Source of the DNA: Ruegeria sp. R13_0 | Lineage (GTDB): Bacteria; Pseudomonadota; Alphaproteobacteria; Rhodobacterales; Rhodobacteraceae | Direction: 5' to 3' | NCBI RefSeq assembly: GCF_017743995.1 | Contig: NZ_JAGHRB010000010.1 | Span: forward strand, 124,001 to 188,000 | DNA: 64,000 bases | Shown: one piece after another, positions 44,551 through 53,744 of the stretch | Layout of the letters: every line of letters starts with the position of its first letter | Position numbering within the stretch: position 1 is the stretch's first letter | Program-made: the position numbers and the translations under genes | Notes under the pieces: model-generated | Databases searched by the model: none | Seen by the model: the letters and a program-made list of their open reading frames with translations, nothing else | What the model was told of the DNA's origin: nothing

Positions 44551-45150
44551 TCACATGCGCGATGCGACGTTTTCCCAGTTCACCAGGTTGTCGAGGAAGT
44601 TCGACAGGTAAGCCGGACGCTTGTTGCGGAAGTCGATGTAGTAGGAATGCTCCCACACGTCACAACCCAGCAGAGCGGTCTGACCAAAGCACAGCGGGTT
44701 CACGCCGTTTTCGGTTTTGGTCACGGCCAGCGAGCCGTCAGCGTTTTTGACCAGCCATGCCCAGCCCGAGCCGAACTGACCAGCGCCAGCCGCGCTGAAC
44801 TGCGACTTGAACTCGTCAACCGAGCCGAAGCTTTCGGTCAGCGCTTTTTCAAGCTCGCCGGGCATGGCGTTGTCGCCGGGGCCCATCATCTCCCAGAACT
44901 GGTTGTGGTTCCACAGCTGGCTGATGTTGTTGAAGATACCGTTCTGGGCGACGGCATTTGCGTCGTAGGTCCCTACGATGATCTCTTCCAGCGACTTGCC
45001 GTCCCACTCGGTGCCGGCGATCAGCTTGTTGCCGTTGTCGACATAGGCTTTGTGGTGCAGGTCGTGGTGATATTCCAGCGTTTCGGCGGACATGCCCTTG
45101 GCTGCCAGCGCGTCATGTGCATAAGGAAGATCAGGAAGTTCAAAAGCCAT
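44551..45150 (-). CDS. sodB: iron superoxide dismutase
   Basis: A 199-residue Fe-type superoxide dismutase, which dismutes superoxide to oxygen and hydrogen peroxide in the cytoplasm. Metal ligands are His28 (EYHHDLHH), His82 (LWNHNQFW), Asp165 and His169 (CDVWEHSYY). The GAGQFGSGWAWLV segment supports the Fe-type. ATG 45150 (MAFELPDLPYAHDAL) is the family start; the frame extends to 45186. GGGGC precedes it. A terminator follows. Confidence 0.95.
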   Translation of the reverse strand: MAFELPDLPYAHDALAAKGMSAETLEYHHDLHHKAYVDNGNKLIAGTEWDGKSLEEIIVGTYDANAVAQNGIFNNISQLWNHNQFWEMMGPGDNAMPGELEKALTESFGSVDEFKSQFSAAGAGQFGSGWAWLVKNADGSLAVTKTENGVNPLCFGQTALLGCDVWEHSYYIDFRNKRPAYLSNFLDNLVNWENVASRM

Positions 45151-45250
45151 GTCGGCCCCCTGTAAAATAAAAGTTGCGGTTCCCAAGGGTTAAATGCTTT
45201 GGCAACCGCCGCAGGTCAAGGGGCGAGACAATAAAACCCGGAGGTCCGCG

Positions 45251-46012
45251 ATGCTGACACAGGCGCGCAAGATGTTTTACCGCGCCCGCGGATACTATGC
45301 TGGGAACCTGAATGGTCAGGCGTTCCGGCTGGATCCCTACCATTCCAAATTCTGGCGCAAAGCCTCGGCCGGAGAATGGGAGCCTGAGACCTTCGCCGTT
45401 CTCGATCAGTTCCTGTCCCCGGAAAACGACTATCTGGATATCGGCGCGTGGATCGGGCCGACTGTCCTCTACGGTGCGCGCAAAGCCCGCCATGTGTATT
45501 GTTTTGAACCCGACCCGACCGCCTTTCGCCATCTGGCCTGGAACCTGGATCTGAACGATATCCGCAATGTCTCGGCCTTCGGAGTGGCGTTGTCGGATCA
45601 GTTCGGAGTGGCCCGCATGGCCTCAACCCGAGGAGAGCCGGGCGATTCCACCAGTTCCCTTTTGCATGACGCGGCGCATGGAACGGATGCTTTGACAATC
45701 GCATGGGAGCAGTTCCAGGCTGTCCAGGATTTAAGCCAGGTCTCGCTGGTGAAAATGGATATCGAAGGGGCCGAGTTCTTTGTCCTGCCGACGCTTCTGA
45801 ACTGGCTGAAACAGAAACGCCCCGCCCTGTTTCTGTCCTTGCATGCGCCGCTTTTGGATGAGGCAGACCGCCAATCCCAGTTGGCGGGTCTTTTGGAGAG
45901 CTTACGGTTCTACCGTCAACTATCCGATGAATCAGGGCGCCCGTTGGCCTTTCAGGACCTCCTTGAGGAGCAAAACCTTATGCACTACCGATCGATTGTT
46001 CTGCAAGGATAG
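45251..46012 (+). CDS. FkbM family methyltransferase
   Basis: A 253-residue SAM-dependent methyltransferase of the FkbM family. YLDIGAWIGPTVLYGAR is the glycine-rich motif I, followed by VYCFEPDPTAFRHL and the family marker LVKMDIEGAEFFVLPTLL. FkbM-type enzymes methylate sugar or lipid-linked polysaccharide hydroxyls; the acceptor is not evident. GGAGG lies six bases before ATG 45251. It is divergent from sodB; an in-frame TTG at 45194 is less likely. Confidence 0.88.
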   Translation: MLTQARKMFYRARGYYAGNLNGQAFRLDPYHSKFWRKASAGEWEPETFAVLDQFLSPENDYLDIGAWIGPTVLYGARKARHVYCFEPDPTAFRHLAWNLDLNDIRNVSAFGVALSDQFGVARMASTRGEPGDSTSSLLHDAAHGTDALTIAWEQFQAVQDLSQVSLVKMDIEGAEFFVLPTLLNWLKQKRPALFLSLHAPLLDEADRQSQLAGLLESLRFYRQLSDESGRPLAFQDLLEEQNLMHYRSIVLQG

Positions 46013-46110
46013 GGTGTGACACTATTGTTCCCGCTTCGGTTGTAAATCCACTTGAAATCGGACAGCTACACTGATTTTCAATTAGCTGAAAGATAAAGAT
46101 CTGGATCGTC

Positions 46111-46503
46111 ATGAAACAATTATTCTTAGCATTGTCTATTTTTGCATTTGCGCAAGCTGCAAACGCTGAAACAACCACCTTCGATTGCGCTGTCCGCGAT
46201 CGCGACGGAAGCGGATGGATCGCCCCTCGCTATATTTTCGTTGTCGACAAGGAAAATGGCGCTGCTCAAACAGTCAGCGGCCATAACGATGTGCTGCCTG
46301 CGGTGTTTAAAATCGATAGGAAAAACCGTTACAGTCTTAGTTGGCAGATAGAGCTGAAAGAGATAAGCGGCAAAACTGTCAGGATAAACTACAATGCGCG
46401 CATTGACCCTTCAAACGACAAAATTAAACTGCGCGGCAACTGGGTGAATGCAAACTTCGTCAACAAGCCCTACGGCGTCGGAACATGCAGCGTGCAAAGG
46501 TAA
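46111..46503 (+). CDS. small exported protein of unknown function
   Basis: A 130-residue protein with a signal peptide (MKQLFLALSIFAFAQAANAE) and a beta-rich mature part containing TTFDCAVRDRDGSG and ending GVGTCSVQR, so its two cysteines could form a disulfide. Codon use and local base composition are much more A/T-rich than neighbouring genes, at least at the start, hinting at acquisition. I do not recognise the family. A terminator follows. Confidence 0.65.
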   Translation: MKQLFLALSIFAFAQAANAETTTFDCAVRDRDGSGWIAPRYIFVVDKENGAAQTVSGHNDVLPAVFKIDRKNRYSLSWQIELKEISGKTVRINYNARIDPSNDKIKLRGNWVNANFVNKPYGVGTCSVQR

Positions 46504-46531
46504 AACCTGTTGGTCCGACGTAGCAAGCAAT

Positions 46532-46562
46532 AAAGGCTCCGGCAGAAACCGGAGCCTTTTTT
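46532..46562. terminator. bidirectional terminator between 46111-gene and soxG
   Basis: The 11-base perfect stem AAAGGCTCCGG / CCGGAGCCTTT (46532-46542 with 46549-46559), loop CAGAAA, is followed by T residues on the plus strand and, on the minus strand, by TTATTG. It serves the plus-strand gene and lies 20 bases after the soxG stop. Confidence 0.88.
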
Positions 46563-46581
46563 GACGTCAGTCATCGGGTCT

Positions 46582-47148
46582 TTAGTAAACCCCGACCTCA
46601 CTGCCCGGCTGCGCCGCAACCTTGAGCAGCTTGAACACATAGTCAGCCGCCGAACGGAAGCAGACGATGCGCAGGGTCTCGGCGTCGTCCATCCAGAAGG
46701 CGCCAGCCACCTGAGCCAGACGCGAACGGCGGATTTGGCCGGGTTGGAAAGCCTCAGGTGACAGATCGACCGGAGCAACCTTGCCCAGAACTTCGCGCGC
46801 GTTGCTGCCCGAGACTGTAAACACCGCGCGGGCGTCCGAGACGTTGACGGCCAACGCATGCGTACCGCCAAGCGCGTTGGTCATCGCGGCCAGCTTGGCC
46901 TCGACCTCGGCATAGGGCACAAGCACCAGCAGCTCGTCGGTGGACATCCAGCACACGCCGGTATCGCCATCGACCAGAGCCTCACGCTGACCGGGCATTT
47001 TCTGCCCGGTTGCATCCTTGACCGCCTTGGCCATCACCTTGTCGGACAAATCGCCGCGCAGGGTGATCATCCCCTGCAGCCCGACCTCTGCCACTTTGGC
47101 GATGCCGTCATAGCTGGCGTGGTTCAGTGCGCTGATGGGTTCAGACAT
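46582..47148 (-). CDS. soxG: sarcosine oxidase gamma subunit
   Basis: A 188-residue subunit of heterotetrameric sarcosine oxidase. It resembles part of the GcvT fold (GLQGMITLRGDLSDKVMAKAV, CWMSTDELLVLVP, DLSPEAFQPGQIRRSRLAQ). It stabilises the complex and holds no known catalytic residues. ATG 47148 lies eight bases inside the end of soxA; the open frame extends further but overlaps soxA. It is the last gene of soxBDAG. Confidence 0.93.
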   Translation of the reverse strand: MSEPISALNHASYDGIAKVAEVGLQGMITLRGDLSDKVMAKAVKDATGQKMPGQREALVDGDTGVCWMSTDELLVLVPYAEVEAKLAAMTNALGGTHALAVNVSDARAVFTVSGSNAREVLGKVAPVDLSPEAFQPGQIRRSRLAQVAGAFWMDDAETLRIVCFRSAADYVFKLLKVAAQPGSEVGVY

Positions 47149-50100
47149 TCTGCTTCTCCCCGTCCTTATCGTAGAAGATCGGATCGACGATCTTGGCTTT
47201 GTAGGTTTTGCCATCGGTTCCCGGGAACTCGACAATCTCGCCCATGCGGTCAGGACCGTGCTTGATCAGACCCATGGCGATGCCTTTGTCCAGATTGGCC
47301 GAGTAATAGGTCGAGGTGACACGCCCGATCATGTTACGCTGACCGTTGGCATTGACGCCCTCGCCCACCGCATAGGCACCGTCCGGCAGCACCGATCCAT
47401 CCACAGTCTCCAGACCGACCAGTTTCCAACGCTCCGGATCGGCCATATGGGTCCGCGAATGGGCGCGTTTGCCGAGGTAGTCCTCTTTCTTCTTGGACAG
47501 CGCCCAATGCAGCCCCAGATCCTGCGGGATCACGGTGCCGTCGGTCTCGTCGCCGATCATGATGAAGCCCTTCTCGGCCCGCAGGATGTGCAGACATTCG
47601 GTGCCGTAAGGCATCACGCCGAACTCTTTGCCCGCGTCGATCAGAGCGTCCCAGAACGCTTGACCCTGCGAAGCCGGAACGGCGATCTCATAGGACAGCT
47701 CACCCGAGAACGAGATGCGATAGGCCCGTGCGTCGAATTCGCCGATCTTGCCGTCGCGCCATTCCATGAATGGCAGCGCCTCTTTCGACAGGTCCATGCC
47801 ACCGCCCGCTTGCGCGTTCAGCTTCTCAAGCACCTTGCGGGCGTTGGGGCCAACCACGGCGACCTGAGCGTATTGCTCGGTGACGTTCGCGACGTAGACT
47901 TTCCAGTCCCACCACTCGGTCTGCAGCCATTCTTCCATGTGACCATGGATGCGCTCGGCGCCGCCGGTGGTGGTGTGGCACAGCCATGTATCTTCGTCGA
48001 TCCGCGCGACAACACCGTCGTCGATCAGGAACCCGTTCTCTGAGCACATCAGGCCATAGCGGCATTTGCCGACCTTCAGCGTGGACATCATGTTGGTGTA
48101 CAGCATGTCCAGGAACTTGCCCGCATCGGGGCCCTTGACGATCAGCTTACCCAGCGTCGAGGCGTCCAGCAGGCCGAGGTTTTCGCGGGTATTCTTCACC
48201 TCGCGATTGACCGCGTCATGCACGGATTCACCGGGGCGGACATAGGCATAGGTCCGGCGCCAGTGGCCGACCGGCTCCCAGTCTGCACCGTTCTGGTCGT
48301 GCCAGTTGTGCATCGGGGTCTGGCGGATCGGCTGGAACACCTCACCGCGTGCTTCACCACCGATCGACGCCAGCGAGATGGGCGTATAGGGCGGACGGAA
48401 CGTGGTGGTTCCGACCTTCGGAATCTCGGAATCCAGCGCATCAGCAAGGATCGCCAAGCCGTTGATGTTGCTCAACTTACCCTGATCTGTCGCCATACCC
48501 AGCGTGGTGTAACGCTTGGTGTGTTCGACGCTTTCATAACCTTCGCGCGCAGCCAGCTGAACGTCCGAGACCTTCACGTCGTTCTGGAAGTCCAACCACG
48601 ACTTCATGCGCAGCTGGATGTCGGCGTTCGCAGGCATCAGCCAAACAGCAGCCATCGGAGCCTCGGCCGTGGTTTCGCCCGTAGGAGCCTTGGTGCGTTT
48701 CGCCTTGTAACCGGCCGCCTTGGCCGCCGCTTTACCTGCGGCATCCGCGTCGGTCAGAACGTCGCCGAGAGCCAACGGACCATTGGACGAACCCGCGGCG
48801 ATCACGAAGCCCTCGCCGTTTGCACCCAGCGGAGGACGCTCGGGGTCGGGGCGGAAGTGGGCGTTTGCTTCATCCCAGATCAGCTTGCCGCCGCAATGCG
48901 ACCACATGTGAACAACCGGAGACCAGCCGCCCGACATGGCGACTGCATCGCATTCGACCTCTTCCCGCGCACCACCGATGCCTTCCTGGTTGCACAGCGC
49001 AACTTTTTTGACGCGCTTGCCGCCCTTGACCTTGGCGATGGCCTTGCCGGGATCAACACGGATGCCCAACTGACGCGCCTCTTCCGCCAGAGGTCCGGCG
49101 CTTGCGCGGGCATCAACCACGCGCAGAACATCCACACCGGCTTTCTTGAGGGCAATCGCGGTGCGGTAGGCGTCGTCGTTGTTGGTCGCAACGATAACGC
49201 GGTCGCCCGGGGTCACCCCCCAGTTCACCACATAATCCCGCATGGCCGAGGCCAGCATCACGCCCGGAACATCGTTGCCCGCGAAAGACAGCGGACGCTC
49301 AATCGCGCCGGTTGCTGTCACGACCTGTTTGGCACGGATGCGCCACAGGCGGTGACGAGGGCCTTGCACGCCCGGAGTGTGGTCCGTCAGGCGCTCGTAA
49401 CCCAGCACGTAACCGTGGTCATAGACCCCTGCCCCCATGCAGCGATTGCGCAGGATGACGTTGTCCATTGTTTCGAGTTCAGAAACTAATTGTTCCACGA
49501 ACTTATCCACAGGCTCGCCGTCGATGGTTCCTCCATCAACCTGAGCACGACCACCCCAATGCGCAGTCTGCTCGATCAGCATGACCTTGGCACCGGATTG
49601 AGCTGCCGTTTTGGCCGCCTGCAGACCGGCAACACCGCCACCGATCACCAATACATCGGTGAAGTGATAGAAATGCTCATAGGTGTCTGCGTCACGATTG
49701 TCCTTGTCGGGCGCTTTGCCCAGACCGGCGGACTGACGGATGAACGGCTCGTAGACGTGTTTCCAGAACGGCTTCGGATGGATGAACATCTTGTAGTAGA
49801 AGCCAGCCGGCAGGAAGCGCGACAGATGGGTGTTGATCGACCCGATGTCGAACTCGAGGTTCGGCCAGTGGTTCTGCGACACGGATGTCAGACCGTTGAA
49901 CAACTCGGTCGTGGTGGCGCGCTGGTTCGGTTCGAACCGGTTGCCATCGCCCAAACCGACCAGAGCGTTCGGCTCTTCCGCGCCACTGGCGACGACGCCG
50001 CGCGGACGGTGGTATTTGAACGACCGGCCCATCATCATCTGGTCATTGGCCAGCAGGGCAGAGGCAAGTGTGTCACCCTCATAGCCCTGCATCGAGGTGC

Positions 50101-50170
50101 CGTTGAAGGTAAAGGTAACCTGTTTCGACCGGTCAATCAGCCGGCCTTGATTTGCGAGACGGGTGCTCAT
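47141..50170 (-). CDS. soxA: sarcosine oxidase alpha subunit
   Basis: A 1009-residue subunit. The N-terminal half holds a 2Fe-2S-like fold (residues 1-100; no complete cluster set is visible) and an NAD-binding Rossmann site, LVIGGGVAGLQAAKTAAQSG (about 170-190). The C-terminal half (about 600-1009) is a GcvT/aminomethyltransferase-like folate-binding domain. Together with SoxB it oxidises sarcosine to glycine, transferring the methyl carbon to tetrahydrofolate. It overlaps soxG by eight bases and starts 43 bases after soxD. Confidence 0.96.
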   Translation of the reverse strand: MSTRLANQGRLIDRSKQVTFTFNGTSMQGYEGDTLASALLANDQMMMGRSFKYHRPRGVVASGAEEPNALVGLGDGNRFEPNQRATTTELFNGLTSVSQNHWPNLEFDIGSINTHLSRFLPAGFYYKMFIHPKPFWKHVYEPFIRQSAGLGKAPDKDNRDADTYEHFYHFTDVLVIGGGVAGLQAAKTAAQSGAKVMLIEQTAHWGGRAQVDGGTIDGEPVDKFVEQLVSELETMDNVILRNRCMGAGVYDHGYVLGYERLTDHTPGVQGPRHRLWRIRAKQVVTATGAIERPLSFAGNDVPGVMLASAMRDYVVNWGVTPGDRVIVATNNDDAYRTAIALKKAGVDVLRVVDARASAGPLAEEARQLGIRVDPGKAIAKVKGGKRVKKVALCNQEGIGGAREEVECDAVAMSGGWSPVVHMWSHCGGKLIWDEANAHFRPDPERPPLGANGEGFVIAAGSSNGPLALGDVLTDADAAGKAAAKAAGYKAKRTKAPTGETTAEAPMAAVWLMPANADIQLRMKSWLDFQNDVKVSDVQLAAREGYESVEHTKRYTTLGMATDQGKLSNINGLAILADALDSEIPKVGTTTFRPPYTPISLASIGGEARGEVFQPIRQTPMHNWHDQNGADWEPVGHWRRTYAYVRPGESVHDAVNREVKNTRENLGLLDASTLGKLIVKGPDAGKFLDMLYTNMMSTLKVGKCRYGLMCSENGFLIDDGVVARIDEDTWLCHTTTGGAERIHGHMEEWLQTEWWDWKVYVANVTEQYAQVAVVGPNARKVLEKLNAQAGGGMDLSKEALPFMEWRDGKIGEFDARAYRISFSGELSYEIAVPASQGQAFWDALIDAGKEFGVMPYGTECLHILRAEKGFIMIGDETDGTVIPQDLGLHWALSKKKEDYLGKRAHSRTHMADPERWKLVGLETVDGSVLPDGAYAVGEGVNANGQRNMIGRVTSTYYSANLDKGIAMGLIKHGPDRMGEIVEFPGTDGKTYKAKIVDPIFYDKDGEKQNV

Positions 50171-50213
50171 TTTGCGGACCTTTCGCAGGCGGAATTACGG
50201 ATGGCTGGGCGGA

Positions 50214-50543
50214 TCATTTAAACTCTCTCCACGTCCAGCCGGGACGCTTGGCGGTGATGGCGTCCTTGATTTCTTGCGGTGGCTCGGTGGTCTGGGCCGA
50301 ATAGGTGCCGAACACCTCAAGCGTGTTTGTGCAGCGCGCCGCGTGGAACCACTTGCCACAACCATTTGCGTGGCGCCAACGTTCGAAATGAACGCCTTTC
50401 GGGTTCTCACGCATGAACAGGTAGTCGTGGAATTCATCATCTGACGAGCCGGGGCCAAAACGCTTCAGATGCGCTTCGCCGCCAGCGGCCAGTTCAGTTT
50501 CTTCGGCATCGACGCCGCAATAGGGGCAATTCAGGATCAGCAT
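50214..50543 (-). CDS. soxD: sarcosine oxidase delta subunit
   Basis: A 109-residue subunit. Cys6 and Cys9 (NCPYCG), His58 and Cys62 (RHANGCGKW) occupy the positions that bind zinc in the characterised enzyme. The ending AITAKRPGWTWREFK is typical. It stabilises the alpha/beta interface. ATG 50543 was chosen because the motif spacing matches the family; the frame starts at 50573. It lies between soxB (76 bases) and soxA. Confidence 0.95.
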   Translation of the reverse strand: MLILNCPYCGVDAEETELAAGGEAHLKRFGPGSSDDEFHDYLFMRENPKGVHFERWRHANGCGKWFHAARCTNTLEVFGTYSAQTTEPPQEIKDAITAKRPGWTWREFK

Positions 50544-50619
50544 ATGGTCATCCTTTTCTCGGTCGGTCGGCACTCGGGCCGACCAGAATTCTGTGTTGTG
50601 GCCACGTAGGGCAGAGCCC

Positions 50620-51864
50620 TTAGTGCGCCACCCCGGCGGCGACGCTTTCGTCGATGAAGCGGCCCTCTTTGAAGCGGTCCATCGTGAAGGCTTCGGTCAG
50701 TGGTGAATGACCTGTCGCCATCAGCTGTGCCATACCCCAGCCCGAGCCCGGAATGGCCTTGAAGCCACCGGTGCCCCAACCTGCGTTGATGAAACAGCCC
50801 TGCAGCGGTGTTTTCGACAGGATCGGAGACCGGTCGCCGGTCATATCCACAATCCCGCCCCACTGGCGCAGCATTTTCAGGCGCGAGATCATCGGGAAGG
50901 TCTCGACCAATGCGCGGACGGTTTCCTCGATGTGATGGAAGCTGCCGCGCTGGGTGAAGTTGTTGAACCCATCGGTGCCGCCGCCGATCACCATCTCGCC
51001 CTTGTCGGACTGCGACATGTAGCCGTGAACAGTGTTGGCCATCACGACCACATCCATGCAGGGTTTGATTGGCTCGGACACCAGGGCTTGCAGCGCGACG
51101 GCTTCCAGCGGCAAGCGGAAGCCTGCCATCTCGGCCAACTGTCCGGAATGGCCTGCAACGACGATCCCCAGCTTGTCGCAGTCGATCGCACCTTTGGTGG
51201 TATCAACGCCGACCACACGACCATTGTCCGAGCGTACGCCGGTGACTTCGCATTTCTGAATGATGTCCATACCCATCGCCGAACAGGCGCGTGCATAGCC
51301 CCATGCCACCGCATCGTGACGCGCGGTGCCGCCGCGTTCCTGCCAAAGGCCGCCCAGAACCGGATAGCGCGGACCGTCCAGATTGATGATCGGCACCAGC
51401 TCTTTCACGCGCTCGGGCGTGATCCACTCGGTCTTTACACCCTGGAGCGCGTTGGCATGCGCCGTACGCTGATAGCCGCGAATTTCGTGCTGGGTCTGCG
51501 CCAGCATGATCACACCGCGCGGGCTGAACATGATGTTGTAGTTCAGGTCCTGGCTCAGGTCCTCATAGAGGCCCCGCGCCTTTTCATAGAGCGCCGCCGA
51601 AGGATCCTGCAGGTAGTTCGACCGGATGATGGTCGTGTTCCGGCCCGTGTTCCCGCCGCCCAGCCATCCTTTTTCGATGATGGCGACATTCTGGATGCCG
51701 TAGTTTTTACCAAGGTAGTAGGCGGTCGCCAGACCATGCCCCCCGGCACCGACGATGATCACGTCGTATTTTTTCTTCGGCTCAGGCGAGCGCCATGCGC
51801 GCTCCCATCCGGTGTGATAGCGCAACGCTTCGCGCGCGACAGCAAAGGCTGAATAGTGTTTCAT
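50620..51864 (-). CDS. soxB: sarcosine oxidase beta subunit
   Basis: A 414-residue flavoprotein. GAGGHGLATAYYLGK (39-53) binds FAD, and His183 in RGGTARHDAVAWG is at the site of covalent FMN attachment in the Corynebacterium-type enzyme. It performs the sarcosine oxidation step. ATG 51864 (MKHYSAFAVAREAL) matches the family start; an ATG four codons earlier is possible. It is first of soxBDAG. A hairpin (GGTCGG / CCGACC, 50565-50584) sits between soxB and soxD. Confidence 0.96.
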   Translation of the reverse strand: MKHYSAFAVAREALRYHTGWERAWRSPEPKKKYDVIIVGAGGHGLATAYYLGKNYGIQNVAIIEKGWLGGGNTGRNTTIIRSNYLQDPSAALYEKARGLYEDLSQDLNYNIMFSPRGVIMLAQTQHEIRGYQRTAHANALQGVKTEWITPERVKELVPIINLDGPRYPVLGGLWQERGGTARHDAVAWGYARACSAMGMDIIQKCEVTGVRSDNGRVVGVDTTKGAIDCDKLGIVVAGHSGQLAEMAGFRLPLEAVALQALVSEPIKPCMDVVVMANTVHGYMSQSDKGEMVIGGGTDGFNNFTQRGSFHHIEETVRALVETFPMISRLKMLRQWGGIVDMTGDRSPILSKTPLQGCFINAGWGTGGFKAIPGSGWGMAQLMATGHSPLTEAFTMDRFKEGRFIDESVAAGVAH

Positions 51865-51937
51865 AAGCGAATCCATCCGGTTCGGTGATTGGCGCAGGTA
51901 TGCCGCGTCGACCGGGTATATCCACGCCGGTCAACGC

Positions 51938-51970
51938 CGCAATATAGCACTATTGCGACATGTGGCACAT
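51938..51970. promoter_or_regulatory. two perfect inverted repeats between soxB and ccmI
   Basis: CGCAATA-TAGCAC-TATTGCG (51938-51957) is a perfect 7+6+7 inverted repeat, and ATGTG-G-CACAT (51960-51970) is a perfect 5+1+5 palindrome, three bases apart. They lie 74 bases upstream of soxB and 70 bases upstream of ccmI. They look like adjoining operator sites for a regulator of sarcosine use, but the regulator is not in the window. Confidence 0.45.
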
Positions 51971-52039
51971 TCGCGGCCATTTGTCCCTTTTTTTAGGCGG
52001 CCCGCAGGTCTAAGTCAGGGCAGAATTTCAGGAGAGAGC

Positions 52040-53266
52040 ATGACGTTCTGGGTCATTTCATGTCTGATCGCGCTGCTGGTCGCAGGGTTCCTCGGCTACA
52101 CGCTTTTACGCGGCCGCCGCGCGGACGAACCAACCGCAGCCTACGATCTGCGCGTCTACCGCGAACAACTGGCCGGTGTTGACCGTGATCTGGCCCGTGG
52201 AGTCATTGGCGAAGCCGATGCCGAGAGGGTCCGTACCGAGATCTCACGCCGCATTCTGGCAGCGGACGCCCAGATGCAGGGCGACCGGGCAACCTCTGGC
52301 CCGTCGCGCGGGGTTTCCGTCGTCAGCATCGCGATCGTAATGCTGATCGTGATCGGTGGCGCGCTGGCGATGTATTACCGAACCGGTGCCGTCGGCCTGC
52401 CCGATCAACCCCTGACCGCAAGGCTGGCATTGGCCGAGGAGGTCCGGACAAACCGCCCGGCGCAAGAAGCGGCCGAAGCCCTTGCCACTCCGCCGCAGCC
52501 GCGACAACTGGAAGAAAGCTACGCGACGCTGCTCCAGCAACTGCGCGACACAGTGGCGGCGCGACCGAACGACCTGCAAGGGCATATCCTGCTGACACAG
52601 CACGAAGCCAATGCGGGGAACTTCAAGGCCGCTTATGCCGCGCAGCAACGTGTTATTGAGCTGTCAGTTCAGGCGGCAACGGCCGATGATTACTCAGATC
52701 TGGCCGAAAAGATGATCCTTGCGGCAGGCGGTTATATCTCGCCCGAGGCCGAGCAAGTTCTGGCCGCCGCGCTTGAGCGTGATCCCCGGCATGGCCCGGC
52801 GCGCTACTATTGGGGGCAAATGCTGGCCCAGACCGGGCGCCCCGACCTTGCCTATCGTGTCTGGGTCGACACCGCGCGGGATGCGCCGGCGGGCGCACCC
52901 TGGGGTGATGCTATTCGCGCCCAGTTGGATGAGCTTGCCTTCCGCGCGGGGGTTTTCAACGGCCCCGACCCCAGCGCATTGGGCCAGCCCGGCCCAAGTC
53001 AGGAGGATGTCGCCGCCGCAGCCGAGATGACCCCGGAAGAACGGCAAGAGATGATTCAGGGTATGGTCGACCGTCTGTCTGATCGCCTGGCGACCGAGGG
53101 TGGCCCTCCTCAGGACTGGGCGCGCCTGATCGCGGCGCTTGGCGTTTTGGGTCAGGCCCAGCGTGCAATAGATATCCGCGACGAAGCCGAGATCCTCTTT
53201 GCCGACAACCCCGAGGCGCTTGAGATGATCGACGCCGCCGCCCTGCAAGCCGGAATTGCCCAATGA
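52040..53266 (+). CDS. ccmI: cytochrome c biogenesis protein CcmI
   Basis: A 408-residue inner-membrane protein. The N-terminus (FWVISCLIALLVAGFLGYTLLRG) and a second segment (VSIAIVMLIVIGGALAMYYRTG, about residues 94-115) frame the CcmI leader domain containing YDLRVYREQLAGVDRDLARGVIGEADAERVRTEI. TPR repeats follow (about 160-400), with DLQGHILLTQHEANAGNFKAAYA and the partner RHGPARYYWGQMLAQTGRPD. It delivers apocytochromes to CcmFH. GGAGAG precedes ATG 52040. It overlaps ruvX by ATGA and is separate from ccmABCDG. Confidence 0.93.
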   Translation: MTFWVISCLIALLVAGFLGYTLLRGRRADEPTAAYDLRVYREQLAGVDRDLARGVIGEADAERVRTEISRRILAADAQMQGDRATSGPSRGVSVVSIAIVMLIVIGGALAMYYRTGAVGLPDQPLTARLALAEEVRTNRPAQEAAEALATPPQPRQLEESYATLLQQLRDTVAARPNDLQGHILLTQHEANAGNFKAAYAAQQRVIELSVQAATADDYSDLAEKMILAAGGYISPEAEQVLAAALERDPRHGPARYYWGQMLAQTGRPDLAYRVWVDTARDAPAGAPWGDAIRAQLDELAFRAGVFNGPDPSALGQPGPSQEDVAAAAEMTPEERQEMIQGMVDRLSDRLATEGGPPQDWARLIAALGVLGQAQRAIDIRDEAEILFADNPEALEMIDAAALQAGIAQ

Positions 53267-53727
53267 TCCATGACGATTTTGAGGACTTCGCCGCGGCTCT
53301 GTCGCCGATGACGGCGCTGATGGGGCTGGATCTGGGTGAAAAGACCATCGGCGTGGCGGTTTCGGACCGGATGCGCGGGGTGGCCAGCCCTCTGGAGACC
53401 GTGCGCCGCAAGAAATTCACCGTCGATTCCGCACGCTTGCTTGAGTTGATCAAGGATCGTGAGATCGGTGGCGTCATCCTCGGGCTGCCGAAAAACATGG
53501 ACGGAACCGAAGGACCCCGTTGCCAATCCACCCGTGCTTTTGCCCGCAACCTGACCCGCCTGACCGACTGCCCCATCGGCTTCTGGGACGAGCGTCTGAG
53601 CACAGTTGCGGCAGAAAAGGCACTTTTAGAGGCGGATACGACACGAAAACGTCGCGGACAGGTTATTGATCACGTTGCAGCAGGGTATATCTTGCAAGGA
53701 GCGTTGGACAGGCTGCGCTTTTTGTAA
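53263..53727 (+). CDS. ruvX: Holliday junction resolvase-like RuvX (YqgF)
   Basis: A 154-residue RNase H-fold protein. MGLDLGEKTIGVAVSD carries the first catalytic aspartate, GLPKNMDGTEGPRCQSTRAFARNL and FWDERLSTVAAE the other conserved acids, and the final DHVAAGYILQGALDRL the C-terminal helix. It is involved in pre-16S rRNA 5' end processing and recombination in different bacteria. It overlaps ccmI by four bases (ATGA), so the two are coupled. Confidence 0.93.
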   Translation: MIHDDFEDFAAALSPMTALMGLDLGEKTIGVAVSDRMRGVASPLETVRRKKFTVDSARLLELIKDREIGGVILGLPKNMDGTEGPRCQSTRAFARNLTRLTDCPIGFWDERLSTVAAEKALLEADTTRKRRGQVIDHVAAGYILQGALDRLRFL

Positions 53728-53744
53728 CGGGTCGGAGACGACGG

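Noticed and set aside
48218..49489. A 423-codon plus-strand open frame opposite soxA
   Set aside because: Shadow of soxA; the Arg/His-rich translation resembles no protein.
50707..51852. A 381-codon plus-strand open frame opposite soxB
   Set aside because: Antisense to soxB, no recognisable domain or ribosome-binding site.
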